Assembly (NCBI GenBank): GCA_949155365.1
Contig: CASCUT010000005.1
Location: 29,092-93,091, forward strand
Direction: 5' to 3'
Source of the DNA: an uncultured Clostridia bacterium
GTDB lineage: Bacteria; Bacillota; Clostridia; TANB77; CAG-508
DNA length: 64,000 nucleotides
Shown here: one piece after another, positions 19,053 through 28,000 of the stretch
Position numbering within the stretch: position 1 is the stretch's first letter
Layout of the letters: each line of letters opens with the position of its first letter
Made by a program: the position numbers and the translations under genes
Notes under the pieces: generated by a model
The model's database searches: none
What the model was told of the DNA's origin: nothing
Seen by the model: only the letters and a program-made list of their open reading frames with translations

Positions 19053-19841
19053 TTGAGGATTCTTTCATTTTCTAAAAAAATACTATTATACCATGTTTGT
19101 ATCCTTTTTTTCCTTATCCTTGTAATATCTTTTCTTTGTTACACTGCTTTTCAGAATACTACCCCTTGTCATAGTCCTATTTTTGATTCTTTTTCAGAGC
19201 AAATTCAAAACCTTACCAATGGGACAGAAAAAATTGCTTACTTAACATTTGATGATGGCCCCACTACCTCTGTTACTCCTAAAGTATTAGATATTCTTGC
19301 AGTAGAACAAGTAAAAGCTACTTTTTTTGTGATTGGAAAATCGGTAGAAGCACATCCTGAAATTGTAAAACGAGCTTATGAAGAAGGACACTATATTGCC
19401 AATCATAGTTATTCTCACAATAATGCTATTTTATATAAATCGAAAGAAAGTTTTCTACATGAAATTCAGCTAACCGATACTGCCATTGCAAAAGCACTTG
19501 AAATCGACTCCTATCATTCTTATCTATTCCGTTTTCCCAATGGTTTCATGGCTCCTCTCTATCAAAAAGAAAAGAAAGAAGCCATATCTCTTCTTTCTGA
19601 TAAAAATTATACCTATCTTGACTGGAATGCTTTAACTCAAGACTCTGTTAAGAAGTATTCACCAAGTCAATTACTAGCCAATTTAAAACAATCTTGTCAA
19701 AACAAAGGGACTCTCGTTGTTTTAATGCACGATACCAAAGATGTCAATGATAGTTCTCTTGTTTTAAAAGATTGCATTTCTTATTTAAAAGAACAAGGCT
19801 ATGAATTTCGAAACCTTTCTTCTCTTCTCCCTAGGCTCTAG
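19053..19841 (+). CDS. Polysaccharide deacetylase (CE4/NodB)
   Basis: A 262-residue membrane-anchored or secreted deacetylase of peptidoglycan or chitooligosaccharide. An N-terminal hydrophobic segment (ILLYHVCILFFLILVISF) is followed by the NodB domain: TFDDGP (motif 1), HSYSH metal-binding histidines (motif 2), RFPNG (motif 3), DWNALTQDS (motif 4) and LMHD (motif 5). All catalytic motifs are present. TTG at 19053 is chosen because GAGGTGA lies five bases upstream; the frame itself is open ten codons further. Its likely role is wall remodelling or lysozyme resistance. Confidence 0.9.
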   Translation: MRILSFSKKILLYHVCILFFLILVISFLCYTAFQNTTPCHSPIFDSFSEQIQNLTNGTEKIAYLTFDDGPTTSVTPKVLDILAVEQVKATFFVIGKSVEAHPEIVKRAYEEGHYIANHSYSHNNAILYKSKESFLHEIQLTDTAIAKALEIDSYHSYLFRFPNGFMAPLYQKEKKEAISLLSDKNYTYLDWNALTQDSVKKYSPSQLLANLKQSCQNKGTLVVLMHDTKDVNDSSLVLKDCISYLKEQGYEFRNLSSLLPRL

Positions 19842-19927
19842 GTTATTGTTTTAGCTAAAACTTTCTTTTAATAATCTTCCTTAGACTTGTATCTTGCTAA
19901 CTAATATCCTTGTCATAGCTATTGAAA

Positions 19928-19957
19928 CAACTCCGCTACCAGTTGGTAACGGAGTTG
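19928..19957. terminator. Hairpin between convergent genes
   Basis: CAACTCCGCTACC (19928-19940) pairs with GGTAACGGAGTTG (19945-19957) with one mismatch and a 4-base loop. A-runs on the plus strand and weak T-runs on the minus suggest a terminator for the gene ending at 19972. Confidence 0.55.
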
Positions 19958-19971
19958 CAAAAAAACACTTA

Positions 19972-20763
19972 TTAACACCAGTCTTTATATATTCTTTCCT
20001 GTTCTACAAAATGCGTAATCAATGGAAGAAAGTTAATTGGTACCTCTGCACTATCAAGGCTGTCAATTCGTTTTATTAAACTTTCTGCTGTCAATTCGTT
20101 TGTTGAAGGATATCGAATTATGCTAATCCAAGACACTAAAGAATTTCCACTTTTCAGTATTATCTCAAAATTCTCATCCTGTGCGTAGCAATATTTCTTC
20201 TCTTTTTCTTTCCAACTTGTAACATCATATCCCTTTGCTACAAGTGTTTCAGGCGTGTAAAGTACTAGTCCACTGTCTATATTAACAGCCGTAATGTCAC
20301 CAACCAATTTTGCAACTTTTACTAAAAGTTGCACGAACTTTTCCCTGTATGTTTGAATGTTTTCCTCTTTACAATTTGGCGCTTCTGGTTCGGTTTCTGA
20401 ACAAAAATTAAAATCATATGTCCAAACCGTATTGGTGCGGTCATGCCCACAGTAATGTTCTTCTAACTTCTTATTCCGAATGGTTTTAAGATGATAACCA
20501 TTGCTATGGCTCGCTTCTTGTTCAATCCACACTCTACCGCAGTCTTCTAATTTCTCAGAATAATATTTAGCCCATAGACGTCTACCAAACCGCTCATTTG
20601 CTACTGGCTTTGCCAAAGTCACATTAAGCGTTTCCATAATTATTTCATCTGGAATGGTAACATCTAAGGGATAAAATAGCTTAATGCTATTTCCCATCCA
20701 GCAAGTCCACAGCCCTACAATTCCATTTGTTGTTTCAATCGCTACGCTCCATCCAAGTTGCAT
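19972..20763 (-). CDS. Unknown protein, probably acquired
   Basis: A 263-residue protein without signal peptide or membrane segments; no family recognised. It is Trp- and Cys-rich for its size and uses codons unlike its neighbours. Arginine is twice encoded by CGG (codons 58 and 96), and AGC, GCG and CTC occur more often. The frame is full length only if CGG is read as Arg, in contrast to the core genes. This and its isolated position between two terminators suggest horizontal transfer. A sigma-A-like promoter lies about 90 bp upstream. An immunity or defence role is conceivable but unsupported. Confidence 0.7.
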   Translation of the reverse strand: MQLGWSVAIETTNGIVGLWTCWMGNSIKLFYPLDVTIPDEIIMETLNVTLAKPVANERFGRRLWAKYYSEKLEDCGRVWIEQEASHSNGYHLKTIRNKKLEEHYCGHDRTNTVWTYDFNFCSETEPEAPNCKEENIQTYREKFVQLLVKVAKLVGDITAVNIDSGLVLYTPETLVAKGYDVTSWKEKEKKYCYAQDENFEIILKSGNSLVSWISIIRYPSTNELTAESLIKRIDSLDSAEVPINFLPLITHFVEQERIYKDWC

Positions 20764-20853
20764 CCTAAATCCTCCTTACAATTGTTTTTTGAGAATACTT
20801 ACTAACACAATGTCATTCTTTTTCTATTTCGCATGACTGCGAATGATGATTGT

Positions 20854-20882
20854 ATTTTATCATAATTCACATAATATTTCAA
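20854..20882 (-). promoter_or_regulatory. Promoter of the unknown gene at 19972-20763
   Basis: TTGAAA (20877-20882), 17 bp, TAAAAT (20854-20859) on the minus strand. A short palindrome TTCGCATGACTGCGAA lies between it and the gene, around 20827-20842, in the transcribed leader. Confidence 0.5.
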
Positions 20883-20916
20883 GTAAATTCTACCTTTTCC
20901 CGTTTTTTCCTCTATT

Positions 20917-22002
20917 CTATAAGGTAACACTAAACTCTATCACATCGTCTTCATTTTTTACGCTAATATCTCCTTTATGCAATTGTATAATTTCTTTTGT
21001 TATCGCAAGACCTAGTCCTGCACCACCTTCATTACTTGCTCTCGCTTCATCGATACGATAAAATTTATCAAATAATTTTTCTAATTTGTATTTTGGAATT
21101 TTATCTCCTCTATTTCGAAATATCACTTGTGTTGTTTCTTCTTTCTGTTCTAATACAATTTCAATTAAGCTATTTTCATAACTATAGTGAATAGCATTTT
21201 TAATAAGGTTACCAAAAGCTCTTGCTAGTTTATCCCCATCTCCTTCATAATAAACATGGTCTGGTTTGGTTACCTCACAGGTTAATTTCCTTTCTTGTAA
21301 CATCGGATAACATTCATCTACTAGTTGTTCTAATAAAAAAGATAAATCGATTTTCTTTTTTTGAATTGGCATATCATGCAAATTGTATCTTGTTATTTCA
21401 AAGAATTGATTGGTCAATTCTTCTACTCTTAAGGCTTTTTCTAATGCTATCTTGATATATTTTTCTTCTAGTGGCTTCGAAATTTGCTTTTCTTCTGTTA
21501 ATAAAGTCAAATATCCTATGATAGAAGTAAGAGGTGTTTTTAAATCATGTGCCATATACATGATTAAGTCATTTTTCTTTGCTTCCGCTTCTTTGGCTTC
21601 ATTCCTATTCTTAATTAATTCAATTCGTATATTATTTAGCTTATTTTCAATAACTGCTAGATATGGAGGTAATGTCACTTCTTTATCTGGATTCTTCGAG
21701 ATTTGATTCATTGCCATCGTGATAGTAATTAAATGATTGGAAGCATTTCGTATTACAAAAAAAGCAACCAAAATAACAAATACCGAATAAATACTAGCTA
21801 TAATAATTTGCTTATTCTTTACTATTAGATAGTACGACATGGTATCACTCTCATAAATTTTTTCTGCAATTAAATCGTTAAAAACACCATCTACTAGTAT
21901 CATAAAAATAATTAGTGCAATTATGGTATACACTACAATTTGGATAATAGCTTTTAATGCTACCATATTTTTAATACTTTTAAATTCTTTTACTTCATTC
22001 AA
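20917..22002 (-). CDS. VanS-like sensor histidine kinase
   Basis: A 361-residue inner-membrane sensor. Two transmembrane segments (about residues 18-38 and 66-86) enclose a short extracellular loop. A HAMP-like linker, the phospho-acceptor His152 in MAHDLKTPLTS, and the ATPase domain follow, with N box NLIKNAIHYS, DKFYRIDEAR and GGAGLGLAI. The H-box region and the FFEITRYNL stretch closely resemble VanS proteins. It overlaps its response-regulator gene by eight bases. No vanH, ligase or vanX genes are present, so this is an orphan VanRS-type pair for envelope sensing rather than evidence of glycopeptide resistance. Confidence 0.88.
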   Translation of the reverse strand: MNEVKEFKSIKNMVALKAIIQIVVYTIIALIIFMILVDGVFNDLIAEKIYESDTMSYYLIVKNKQIIIASIYSVFVILVAFFVIRNASNHLITITMAMNQISKNPDKEVTLPPYLAVIENKLNNIRIELIKNRNEAKEAEAKKNDLIMYMAHDLKTPLTSIIGYLTLLTEEKQISKPLEEKYIKIALEKALRVEELTNQFFEITRYNLHDMPIQKKKIDLSFLLEQLVDECYPMLQERKLTCEVTKPDHVYYEGDGDKLARAFGNLIKNAIHYSYENSLIEIVLEQKEETTQVIFRNRGDKIPKYKLEKLFDKFYRIDEARASNEGGAGLGLAITKEIIQLHKGDISVKNEDDVIEFSVTL

Positions 22003-22675
22003 TTTTATATCCCACTCCCCACACTGTTTTAATAAATTTTGGCTTTTTCGTATCTTCTTTTAATTTTTCCCTAATTCTTCGAATATGTACCATTACCGTA
22101 TTATTACTATCAAAATATTTTTCTTTCCATACTTTTTCAAATAATTCTTCTGAACTTACTACATTTCCTTTATTACTCGCCAAGTATAATAATATATCAA
22201 ATTCCAATGGTGTTAATCCTACTTCTTTTCCATATAACCTACATGTATGCTTTTCTTTATTAATTTCTAATCCTTCTATCTCAATTTTCTCTTCTTCATT
22301 TTTTTCATTATATTTGGTATATCTTCTAATAGCTGATTTCACTCGTGCTACCAATTCTAATGGATTAAATGGTTTTGTTATATAATCATCCGCACCAATG
22401 GTTAACCCTGTAATCTTATCTTTATCTTCTATTTTTGCAGTCAGAATAATAATCGGAAAGGTAAGATTTTTTTCTCTAATATACTGGCAAATTTCAAAAC
22501 CACTTTTTCCTTTTACCATGACATCTAAAATAGCAACATCTAATTTTACAGTATCAATCCATTTAATGGCTTCTTCTGAAGTATAACATTTATAAATGGT
22601 ATAGTCTTCATTTTTTAGATATAGCTCTACTAAATCCGCAATTTCCTTCTCATCATCTAATATCAATACATTCAT
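21995..22675 (-). CDS. VanR-like OmpR-family response regulator
   Basis: A 226-residue regulator. The receiver domain has the acidic pocket DDE at residues 7-9, phospho-acceptor Asp51 and Lys101 in TKPF. A C-terminal winged helix ends with VMVHIRRIREKL and WGVGYKIE. The sequence EIADLVELYLKNE plus TIGADDYITKPF strongly recalls VanR. Its likely targets include its own operon and possibly the divergent C39 peptidase gene across the 282-bp intergenic region, which contains a 65-bp palindrome. Confidence 0.9.
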   Translation of the reverse strand: MNVLILDDEKEIADLVELYLKNEDYTIYKCYTSEEAIKWIDTVKLDVAILDVMVKGKSGFEICQYIREKNLTFPIIILTAKIEDKDKITGLTIGADDYITKPFNPLELVARVKSAIRRYTKYNEKNEEEKIEIEGLEINKEKHTCRLYGKEVGLTPLEFDILLYLASNKGNVVSSEELFEKVWKEKYFDSNNTVMVHIRRIREKLKEDTKKPKFIKTVWGVGYKIE

Positions 22676-22703
22676 ATTCCCTTTCTCTCTTTCTTTTTTA
22701 TTA

Positions 22704-22768
22704 AGGATTTCTGGGACGTACGAAAAAATCTACCCAGGGTAGATTTTTTCGTACGTCCCAGAAATCCT
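22704..22768. repeat. 65-bp near-perfect palindrome, 32-bp arms
   Basis: Left arm 22704-22735 begins AGGATTTCTGGGACGTACG and ends in CTACCC. A single A (22736) separates it from the exact complement at 22737-22768. Two further partial copies of the arm end (CAGAAATCC) follow up to about 22800. It lies between vanR-like and C39 peptidase genes and could form a very stable hairpin or cruciform. Confidence 0.85.
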
Positions 22769-22957
22769 CACGTCACAGAAATCCTCGCCCCAGAAATCCA
22801 CATTCACTTTCTCTTTCCTTTTCATTATAGCATATTTTGTTTTCTTTTTCATTGTTTGTAGCAAAATGTAAGAAAATGTTAAGATTTTATTCAGTGTTTC
22901 TTAAAATACTTTTTTACTTGTTTTTATATAATAAGGACAAGTTTAGGAGGAATTTTT

Positions 22958-23713
22958 GTGAAAAGAAAATTAAATAGAAAAAAAATAGTTTTAACTTTAA
23001 TACTACTTATCATAATTTTTTATTTGTTGCTTCATTGCATTTTTGGTAATATTAAAATTAATTGGGCTAATGTTAACTCCGTTTTTAACAATTGCTCGAA
23101 TTATGATATTATAAAGCAAGATACTAACTCTAATTATTCTGGTATTGGTCAAGAAAAAATATTATATAAGGATGGTTATGATACCATTTTTACTACTTCC
23201 AATCACCAAATTTATAAAGAGTATAAGCAAAATGGAAATTCTTCTTGGAGCAGTCTTCCTTATTGGGATAATACAATGGAAACGGATGGGTGTGGTATTA
23301 CAGCATTAGCCATTATTTTAAGTGGTTATGGCAAATCTATCTCTCCAGGGGACCTTAGAGAAAGATATTATCCTGTTTTAAAAGGAGATTGTATCTCTTC
23401 TGAACTATCGAAAACCTTTGCTATTTCTAATTCTGACTTTGCCTATGATAAAGAGCGTTTATCGAGCTCCTATATCGAAAACCATTTAAAAAGCAATAGA
23501 CCTGTTCTTATTTGCGTTTGGAATAAACCAACTGCTAACCGTTGGACTACTGCTTCTCATTATATGGTATTACTAGCAACCGATAACCATGGTATGGTTT
23601 ATGTTTCAAATCCTAATGGCTTATCAAATACAGCTAAAAGTTCTGGTTGGTATTCTATAAATGAAATTACACCTTATCTGGCAAAGGCATTATTTATTGA
23701 AAAATCTTTTTAA
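22958..23713 (+). CDS. C39-like peptidase, membrane-anchored
   Basis: A 251-residue protein with an N-terminal membrane anchor or uncleaved signal (IVLTLILLIIIFYLLLHCIF). A papain-like C39_2 domain follows. The nucleophile Cys is in TDGCGITALAIIL (about residue 113), and HYMVLL with the later VSNPNG supplies His and Asx. It would act outside the membrane on peptides or peptidoglycan-linked substrates. GTG start after AGGAGG, with a TATAAT at 22927-22932 but a poor -35 box, so an activator such as the adjacent VanR-like regulator is plausible. It is divergent from the two-component genes. Confidence 0.75.
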   Translation: MKRKLNRKKIVLTLILLIIIFYLLLHCIFGNIKINWANVNSVFNNCSNYDIIKQDTNSNYSGIGQEKILYKDGYDTIFTTSNHQIYKEYKQNGNSSWSSLPYWDNTMETDGCGITALAIILSGYGKSISPGDLRERYYPVLKGDCISSELSKTFAISNSDFAYDKERLSSSYIENHLKSNRPVLICVWNKPTANRWTTASHYMVLLATDNHGMVYVSNPNGLSNTAKSSGWYSINEITPYLAKALFIEKSF

Positions 23714-23726
23714 TTTGTATCCTTTC

Positions 23727-23771
23727 CAAAAGATAGCTCTTCCACTTAATAGTGAAAGAGCTACTTTTTTA
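23727..23771. terminator. Bidirectional terminator
   Basis: TAGCTCTTCCACT (23734-23746) pairs with AGTGAAAGAGCTA (23751-23763), one mismatch, 4-base loop, T-run after it on the plus strand. It lies between the convergent C39 and GGDEF-EAL genes. Confidence 0.8.
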
Positions 23772-25994
23772 TTTATTTTGATTAAAATAATCTTCAAATT
23801 CTTCTTTTGCTAATGGCTTTGAATAGTAATATCCCTGAATGATATCTGCTTTTATCTTCTTGATAAATTCCATTTGTTCTTTGGTTTCTACTCCCTCTAC
23901 GATTGTTTTTACTCCTAGTTGTTTAGCTATCAACATAATGTAATTAATGATATTATGATTGCTTTGTAAATCTGCTTTATCTACAAATACTTTATCAATT
24001 TTCAAAATATCAATTGGCATACTTTGTAACATACTAAGAGAAGAATAGCCTGTTCCGAAATCATCGATAGAAACAATAAATCCTTTTGCTTTCATACGAT
24101 TTAATATTTTTAAAATATCAATATCTTCATCAATTGTGGCACTTTCTGTCACTTCTAAATCGATATTACTTCTATCAATTTGATATTTATCTGTTATTCT
24201 TACATAATCTTCTATAAAATCTTCATTCACAAAATGTGCTTTTGAAACATTAATGGAAATCGTTGGCATAAAACCATATCGTTCTCTCCATTCACTTAGG
24301 TCTTTACATACTCGTTCAAAAATATATAAATCTAATTTAATAATAAATTTATTTGCCTCAAATAAAGGAATAAACTTACTTGGTGGAATCATTTCACCAT
24401 CTTTACACCATCTTACTAAAGCTTCTGCACCAGCCATTCTTTCATTCTGAGTAAAAGTCTTTGGTTGATATACAATTTTAAATTCTTCATTTTTTAGTGC
24501 ACTTTCCATGCAAGATTCTATTTTTTGTTCTTCTACTAATTGATTCTCCAAAACATCATCAAAAATGTAATAACTTTCGTCATATAATCCTTTTATCTTA
24601 GCACGTGCCATATACGCTTTATCTAGCACTCTATTAATATCCGTATCTTCTTTTTTTACCTGATAGACTCCAATTGATAAATTAATATGAATCGTAGTTC
24701 CTTCTATTGTCAAATTGGATGCTTTATCAAATATTTTATCTAAAATAGTTCTAATATTCTTTTCTCCATGGAACAATGTCGTAAATATATCGCCTGAAAT
24801 ACGGCAAGTAATACTATCTTCTGGCAAGATATCCACTAGCTTTTCACCCAATGCTTTTAATATTTGATTGCAAAAATCATATCCATAAATATTATTTAAT
24901 GCTTTAAATTTATTAATATCTAAAGATAAAAGATACGTGTTTTTCTCTTGTTTTTCTAAATACTTCTTACCATTTTCTTTAAAATAAGCTTCATTACCAA
25001 GCAATGTAACTGGGTCAATATATGCTACTTTATATAATTTTTGGTTTCTCTTTTGGTTTGAAATATTAATATAAACACAAATCGATGTAATAATCAAACT
25101 AATCAATATGCAAAGTCCTTGTGAGATAATGATTAGCATAATCAATTCTTTTGCAATTGTACTATTAGCAGCTGTTGTAACCACATACCAATCATTAATA
25201 TTTACTTTTTCATAATGAACAAAATATGTCTCATCCCCTAATTGAAGGTCAAATGTCCCTACTTCTTTTCTTTTTATACTTTCTGCCATATTTTTAATTT
25301 TATTTAGATCTTCTTTTCTTTTCACTCCATGCTCTGTCCTCATATGTTCATATAAATTAGCATTTTCTTCTTTTATTAATCCAAACGAATCAATTAAGAC
25401 AATACCATCATTATTAATTAAATAAGTACCACCTTTTCCGAATAATCTTCTTAATAAAATACTTTTATAATCCTCTGTCTTAATCGTTGCCATTAAGACT
25501 TTATCTTCTCCCTTTAATTGAAAGGTTTTCGAATAAATATTTACTTGATAATCCGACACAGTACTTGGTCTATTTTCTGATACATATACATCTTTTTGTT
25601 GAAAAAACTCTTGAATATTAGCATAATTGGATACCTGTTGGCCATCACTTGTCGTTCCATTTCCTTGTTTATCTAATATAACAAGTCTAGTAAAATTATA
25701 ATCTCCCAAATCACCCTTAAAACGGTCAAAAATCTCTTCTGGTGTATCAAAGTATCCTCTATTAATCGAATCTACCATAATCTCCACAAATCTTTTTTGA
25801 TCCGTAATTGCTAAGTTTAGTTGAGTCGCTGTTTGCTCACTTAGTTCTGTGATATTATGATAAATATTTTTATAAACTAAATCTTTAATTGCTCCAATAT
25901 AAAAAAATGACATAATCAAAATAGCAATAAATAGCAAAATAATCCACCAAATATTTAACTTAATACTACTTCTATCTCTCTTCTTTTTTCCCAT
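23769..25994 (-). CDS. Membrane GGDEF-EAL protein, probable c-di-GMP phosphodiesterase
   Basis: A 741-residue receptor-enzyme. One transmembrane segment (about 14-34), a dCache-like extracytoplasmic sensor of about 250 residues, a second transmembrane segment, then GGDEF and EAL domains. The GGDEF active site is degenerate (SGDIF), so cyclase activity is unlikely. The EAL domain keeps EAL in GAEALVRW, a Glu in LEVTES, DDFGTGYSS and a Lys in LKIDK, so it should hydrolyse c-di-GMP. ATG at 25994 with AGGTG upstream is chosen over a TTG at 26006 that precedes the ribosome site. Confidence 0.88.
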   Translation of the reverse strand: MGKKKRDRSSIKLNIWWIILLFIAILIMSFFYIGAIKDLVYKNIYHNITELSEQTATQLNLAITDQKRFVEIMVDSINRGYFDTPEEIFDRFKGDLGDYNFTRLVILDKQGNGTTSDGQQVSNYANIQEFFQQKDVYVSENRPSTVSDYQVNIYSKTFQLKGEDKVLMATIKTEDYKSILLRRLFGKGGTYLINNDGIVLIDSFGLIKEENANLYEHMRTEHGVKRKEDLNKIKNMAESIKRKEVGTFDLQLGDETYFVHYEKVNINDWYVVTTAANSTIAKELIMLIIISQGLCILISLIITSICVYINISNQKRNQKLYKVAYIDPVTLLGNEAYFKENGKKYLEKQEKNTYLLSLDINKFKALNNIYGYDFCNQILKALGEKLVDILPEDSITCRISGDIFTTLFHGEKNIRTILDKIFDKASNLTIEGTTIHINLSIGVYQVKKEDTDINRVLDKAYMARAKIKGLYDESYYIFDDVLENQLVEEQKIESCMESALKNEEFKIVYQPKTFTQNERMAGAEALVRWCKDGEMIPPSKFIPLFEANKFIIKLDLYIFERVCKDLSEWRERYGFMPTISINVSKAHFVNEDFIEDYVRITDKYQIDRSNIDLEVTESATIDEDIDILKILNRMKAKGFIVSIDDFGTGYSSLSMLQSMPIDILKIDKVFVDKADLQSNHNIINYIMLIAKQLGVKTIVEGVETKEQMEFIKKIKADIIQGYYYSKPLAKEEFEDYFNQNK

Positions 25995-26058
25995 ACTACA
26001 CCTCAAATTTTATTTTCTCCCCCTTACTATATACTAAATCAAAAATTTTTTCAACATC

Positions 26059-26136
26059 AAAAAAGAGATTTTTGGGACGCACCAAAAAATCTCTTTTTTC
26101 ATGTTTGTAGATTTTTAGGTACGTCCCAAAAATCTC
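26059..26136. repeat. Nested palindrome of the GGGACG family
   Basis: GAGATTTTTGGGACG (26065-26079) is complemented exactly at 26122-26136. An inner hairpin AAAAAAGAGATTTTT/AAAAATCTCTTTTTT spans 26059-26099. It resembles the palindrome at 22704-22768. The right arm overlaps the 3' end of the next gene. Confidence 0.75.
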
Positions 26137-26480
26137 ACTATATCATCTAAGTTTGCTAGTAGGGCTATTACATCGAATTCTTTTACTTTGCTTAGTTGTA
26201 TTTGTTCGTATTCTCCGTTAATACTTACTAATCTTTCTTTTAGTTCTTTTTCTCCATGTTGCTCTAAAATAGAAGCTAATAGGACAATGTTGGAATCTTC
26301 TACTTTTGTTTGATATTTGTTTTCTAGTATTTGGATACATACGATTTCAATTAATGCTGCTACTGCTTTGTAAGCTTCTACATAATTTTGTTTTTCTAAT
26401 AATTTTTCTATTATTTCCATTTTTGTTTTTAAAAATGGTACTTGATTAATATTTTCTATCATTTCTTTTTCTAGTAGCAT
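26115..26480 (-). CDS. Unknown small helical protein
   Basis: A 121-residue, mostly helical, Glu/Leu/Ile-rich protein with no recognised family, signal or membrane segment. AGGTGG precedes the ATG. It is seven bases downstream of the 358-residue unknown gene and likely co-transcribed. Its last seven residues (VRFLGRT) are encoded by the arm of the palindromic repeat at 26122-26136, which suggests the repeat landed at the gene end and supplied a new C terminus and stop. Confidence 0.65.
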   Translation of the reverse strand: MLLEKEMIENINQVPFLKTKMEIIEKLLEKQNYVEAYKAVAALIEIVCIQILENKYQTKVEDSNIVLLASILEQHGEKELKERLVSINGEYEQIQLSKVKEFDVIALLANLDDIVRFLGRT

Positions 26481-26486
26481 TTTTTC

Positions 26487-27557
26487 TTACCACCTTTCTT
26501 CTTCTGCATCATCTAATTCTTGTAATTCTTTTCTTGTTAAACCACCTTTTACACCTAATTCGTGTTTTTCTGCTTTTGTTAAATCTAAAAACTTAAGTTC
26601 TTCTAATAGTCTTACTCTTCTCTTTCTGAGTTCTGTCGCATGTTGCGGAATATTTCTTTCTTCATCCATCGAGTCATCTTCTTTTGCTTCTGTTATAAAT
26701 TGTTTTGCTTCCTTCGATATGCAATTTACTAACATCGCTGTTTTTCTTCTATAAATTGGCATGTTATATTTATTTTTTATTTGAGCAATTAAGTTTGGAT
26801 CTTTCATATGGACAGAAAACTGACCAAATCCTCGTACATCCATTACGAATAAGATATTATCTTCATCAAATTTTTTTACTCCATAAGAAATATCATCTCT
26901 ATCATAATCATGTATTAAACGATTTACATTTTCGATTTCTGTACTCTTTATATACATGCCATCATTATATGCTTTTATTAGTTCCGAAAGCTCCAATACA
27001 TCTAAATTTCTTCCTGTTTCAAAGTCTTTTTCTTCAAAACTATAGGAAAGTATTAAATTACTTTTGGCAATTTCCTTTACTCTATCTTTTGTATTTGAAT
27101 TATAAATTTGTCTTATTTGCCTTTTTACATCATAGAACTCTGCTTTCGTTTCACATGGTATTCCATTTTTTATCATATATTCTCTTAAACGATTGTCAAA
27201 TACATCCTCAAAGTGATGTGCTATTTTATTTACTACATGAATAATTCGTCCTCTTTGTGTAATATCAATTACTGGATTTTTGCTTTCGTTTTTAGGAGCT
27301 TTTAATTTTTGCACGGTATAGTTACTTGGCAATCGTACTGTTAGAAAACTATCAAATGTTTTATCTTCAATTTTATTTTCCTCCAATAGGTTTTGACTAA
27401 GTTCGTTAAAATCTTGTACCCAATTTGGCTTTAATGTTTCAAATATGTCTAATAGACAATTTAAGTTATCTTCTGAACTATGAATTTCATAATCTTCACA
27501 AATAGATTTGAATTCTGTAAATACACGGCTATCTAATCTTTTAATTTGTTTTCTCAT
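26487..27557 (-). CDS. Unknown protein
   Basis: A 356-residue soluble protein with no recognised family. It is charged throughout and has a basic middle (IIHVVNKIAHHFEDVF to VKRQIRQIY) and a Lys/Glu-rich helical C terminus ending in LQELDDAEEERW. The second in-frame ATG (27557) is preferred, as AAGGAG lies eight bases upstream; the first ATG is only two bases from it. It forms a two-gene unit with the small helical protein downstream. Confidence 0.65.
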   Translation of the reverse strand: MRKQIKRLDSRVFTEFKSICEDYEIHSSEDNLNCLLDIFETLKPNWVQDFNELSQNLLEENKIEDKTFDSFLTVRLPSNYTVQKLKAPKNESKNPVIDITQRGRIIHVVNKIAHHFEDVFDNRLREYMIKNGIPCETKAEFYDVKRQIRQIYNSNTKDRVKEIAKSNLILSYSFEEKDFETGRNLDVLELSELIKAYNDGMYIKSTEIENVNRLIHDYDRDDISYGVKKFDEDNILFVMDVRGFGQFSVHMKDPNLIAQIKNKYNMPIYRRKTAMLVNCISKEAKQFITEAKEDDSMDEERNIPQHATELRKRRVRLLEELKFLDLTKAEKHELGVKGGLTRKELQELDDAEEERW

Positions 27558-27656
27558 TGGCATATCTCCTTATTTCATTTCTCCATAATGAGATTTCTGG
27601 AACATTTTCCAAAATTTCTCTCTAGCTATATTATATCACACAAATTACCATAAAGT

Positions 27657-27692
27657 CAAAAAAAGACAACAGACTTCATAAGTCTGCTGTCT
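27657..27692 (-). terminator. Terminator overlapping a gene end
   Basis: AGACAACAGACTT (27664-27676) pairs with AAGTCTGCTGTCT (27680-27692), one mismatch, with a T-run on the minus strand. It covers the stop codon of the small gene ending at 27676. Confidence 0.7.
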
Positions 27693-27954
27693 CTGTTATC
27701 CTTTTCGTTTCATCTATTCCCAAATTCTTGAGAATTTGACTTGTGTCCCGGCTCATCTCTCTTAATTCTGAAAGATTGATATAATATTCCTCTGCCTCAT
27801 ATATTTCTGAGAGTCTTTTCTCATACTCACTCAGAATTACTGCGGATGACAGATATTGCCGTACACTACAAGAAGATCCGTTGTTTTTAAATACTTCCAA
27901 TTTTTGAAAGATTTCTCTACGTAAAAACTCTCTTTGTATTTGCTGTAATCCCAT
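27676..27954 (-). CDS. Unknown small protein, foreign codon use
   Basis: A 92-residue charged helical protein beginning MGLQQIQREFLRREIF; no family recognised. The longer open frame to 28029 would start inside the -35 box, so the ATG at 27954 after AGGAGG is used. Codon use differs from the neighbours (CTG, CTC, GAG, and two CGG arginines at codons 32 and 69). It has its own promoter and terminator, as a single-gene acquisition would. Coiled-coil-like spacing suggests a regulatory or toxin/antitoxin-sized protein, but no evidence assigns a role. Confidence 0.7.
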   Translation of the reverse strand: MGLQQIQREFLRREIFQKLEVFKNNGSSCSVRQYLSSAVILSEYEKRLSEIYEAEEYYINLSELREMSRDTSQILKNLGIDETKRITETADL

Positions 27955-28000
27955 TTTGTCTTTTCCTCCTGTCTTCTTTTTGTATCCTGTTACTAAATAA

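Noticed and set aside
20917..22675. Vancomycin resistance cluster
   Set aside because: Only the VanRS-like regulators are present; no D-Ala-D-Lac/Ser ligase, VanH, VanX or VanT genes occur in the window.
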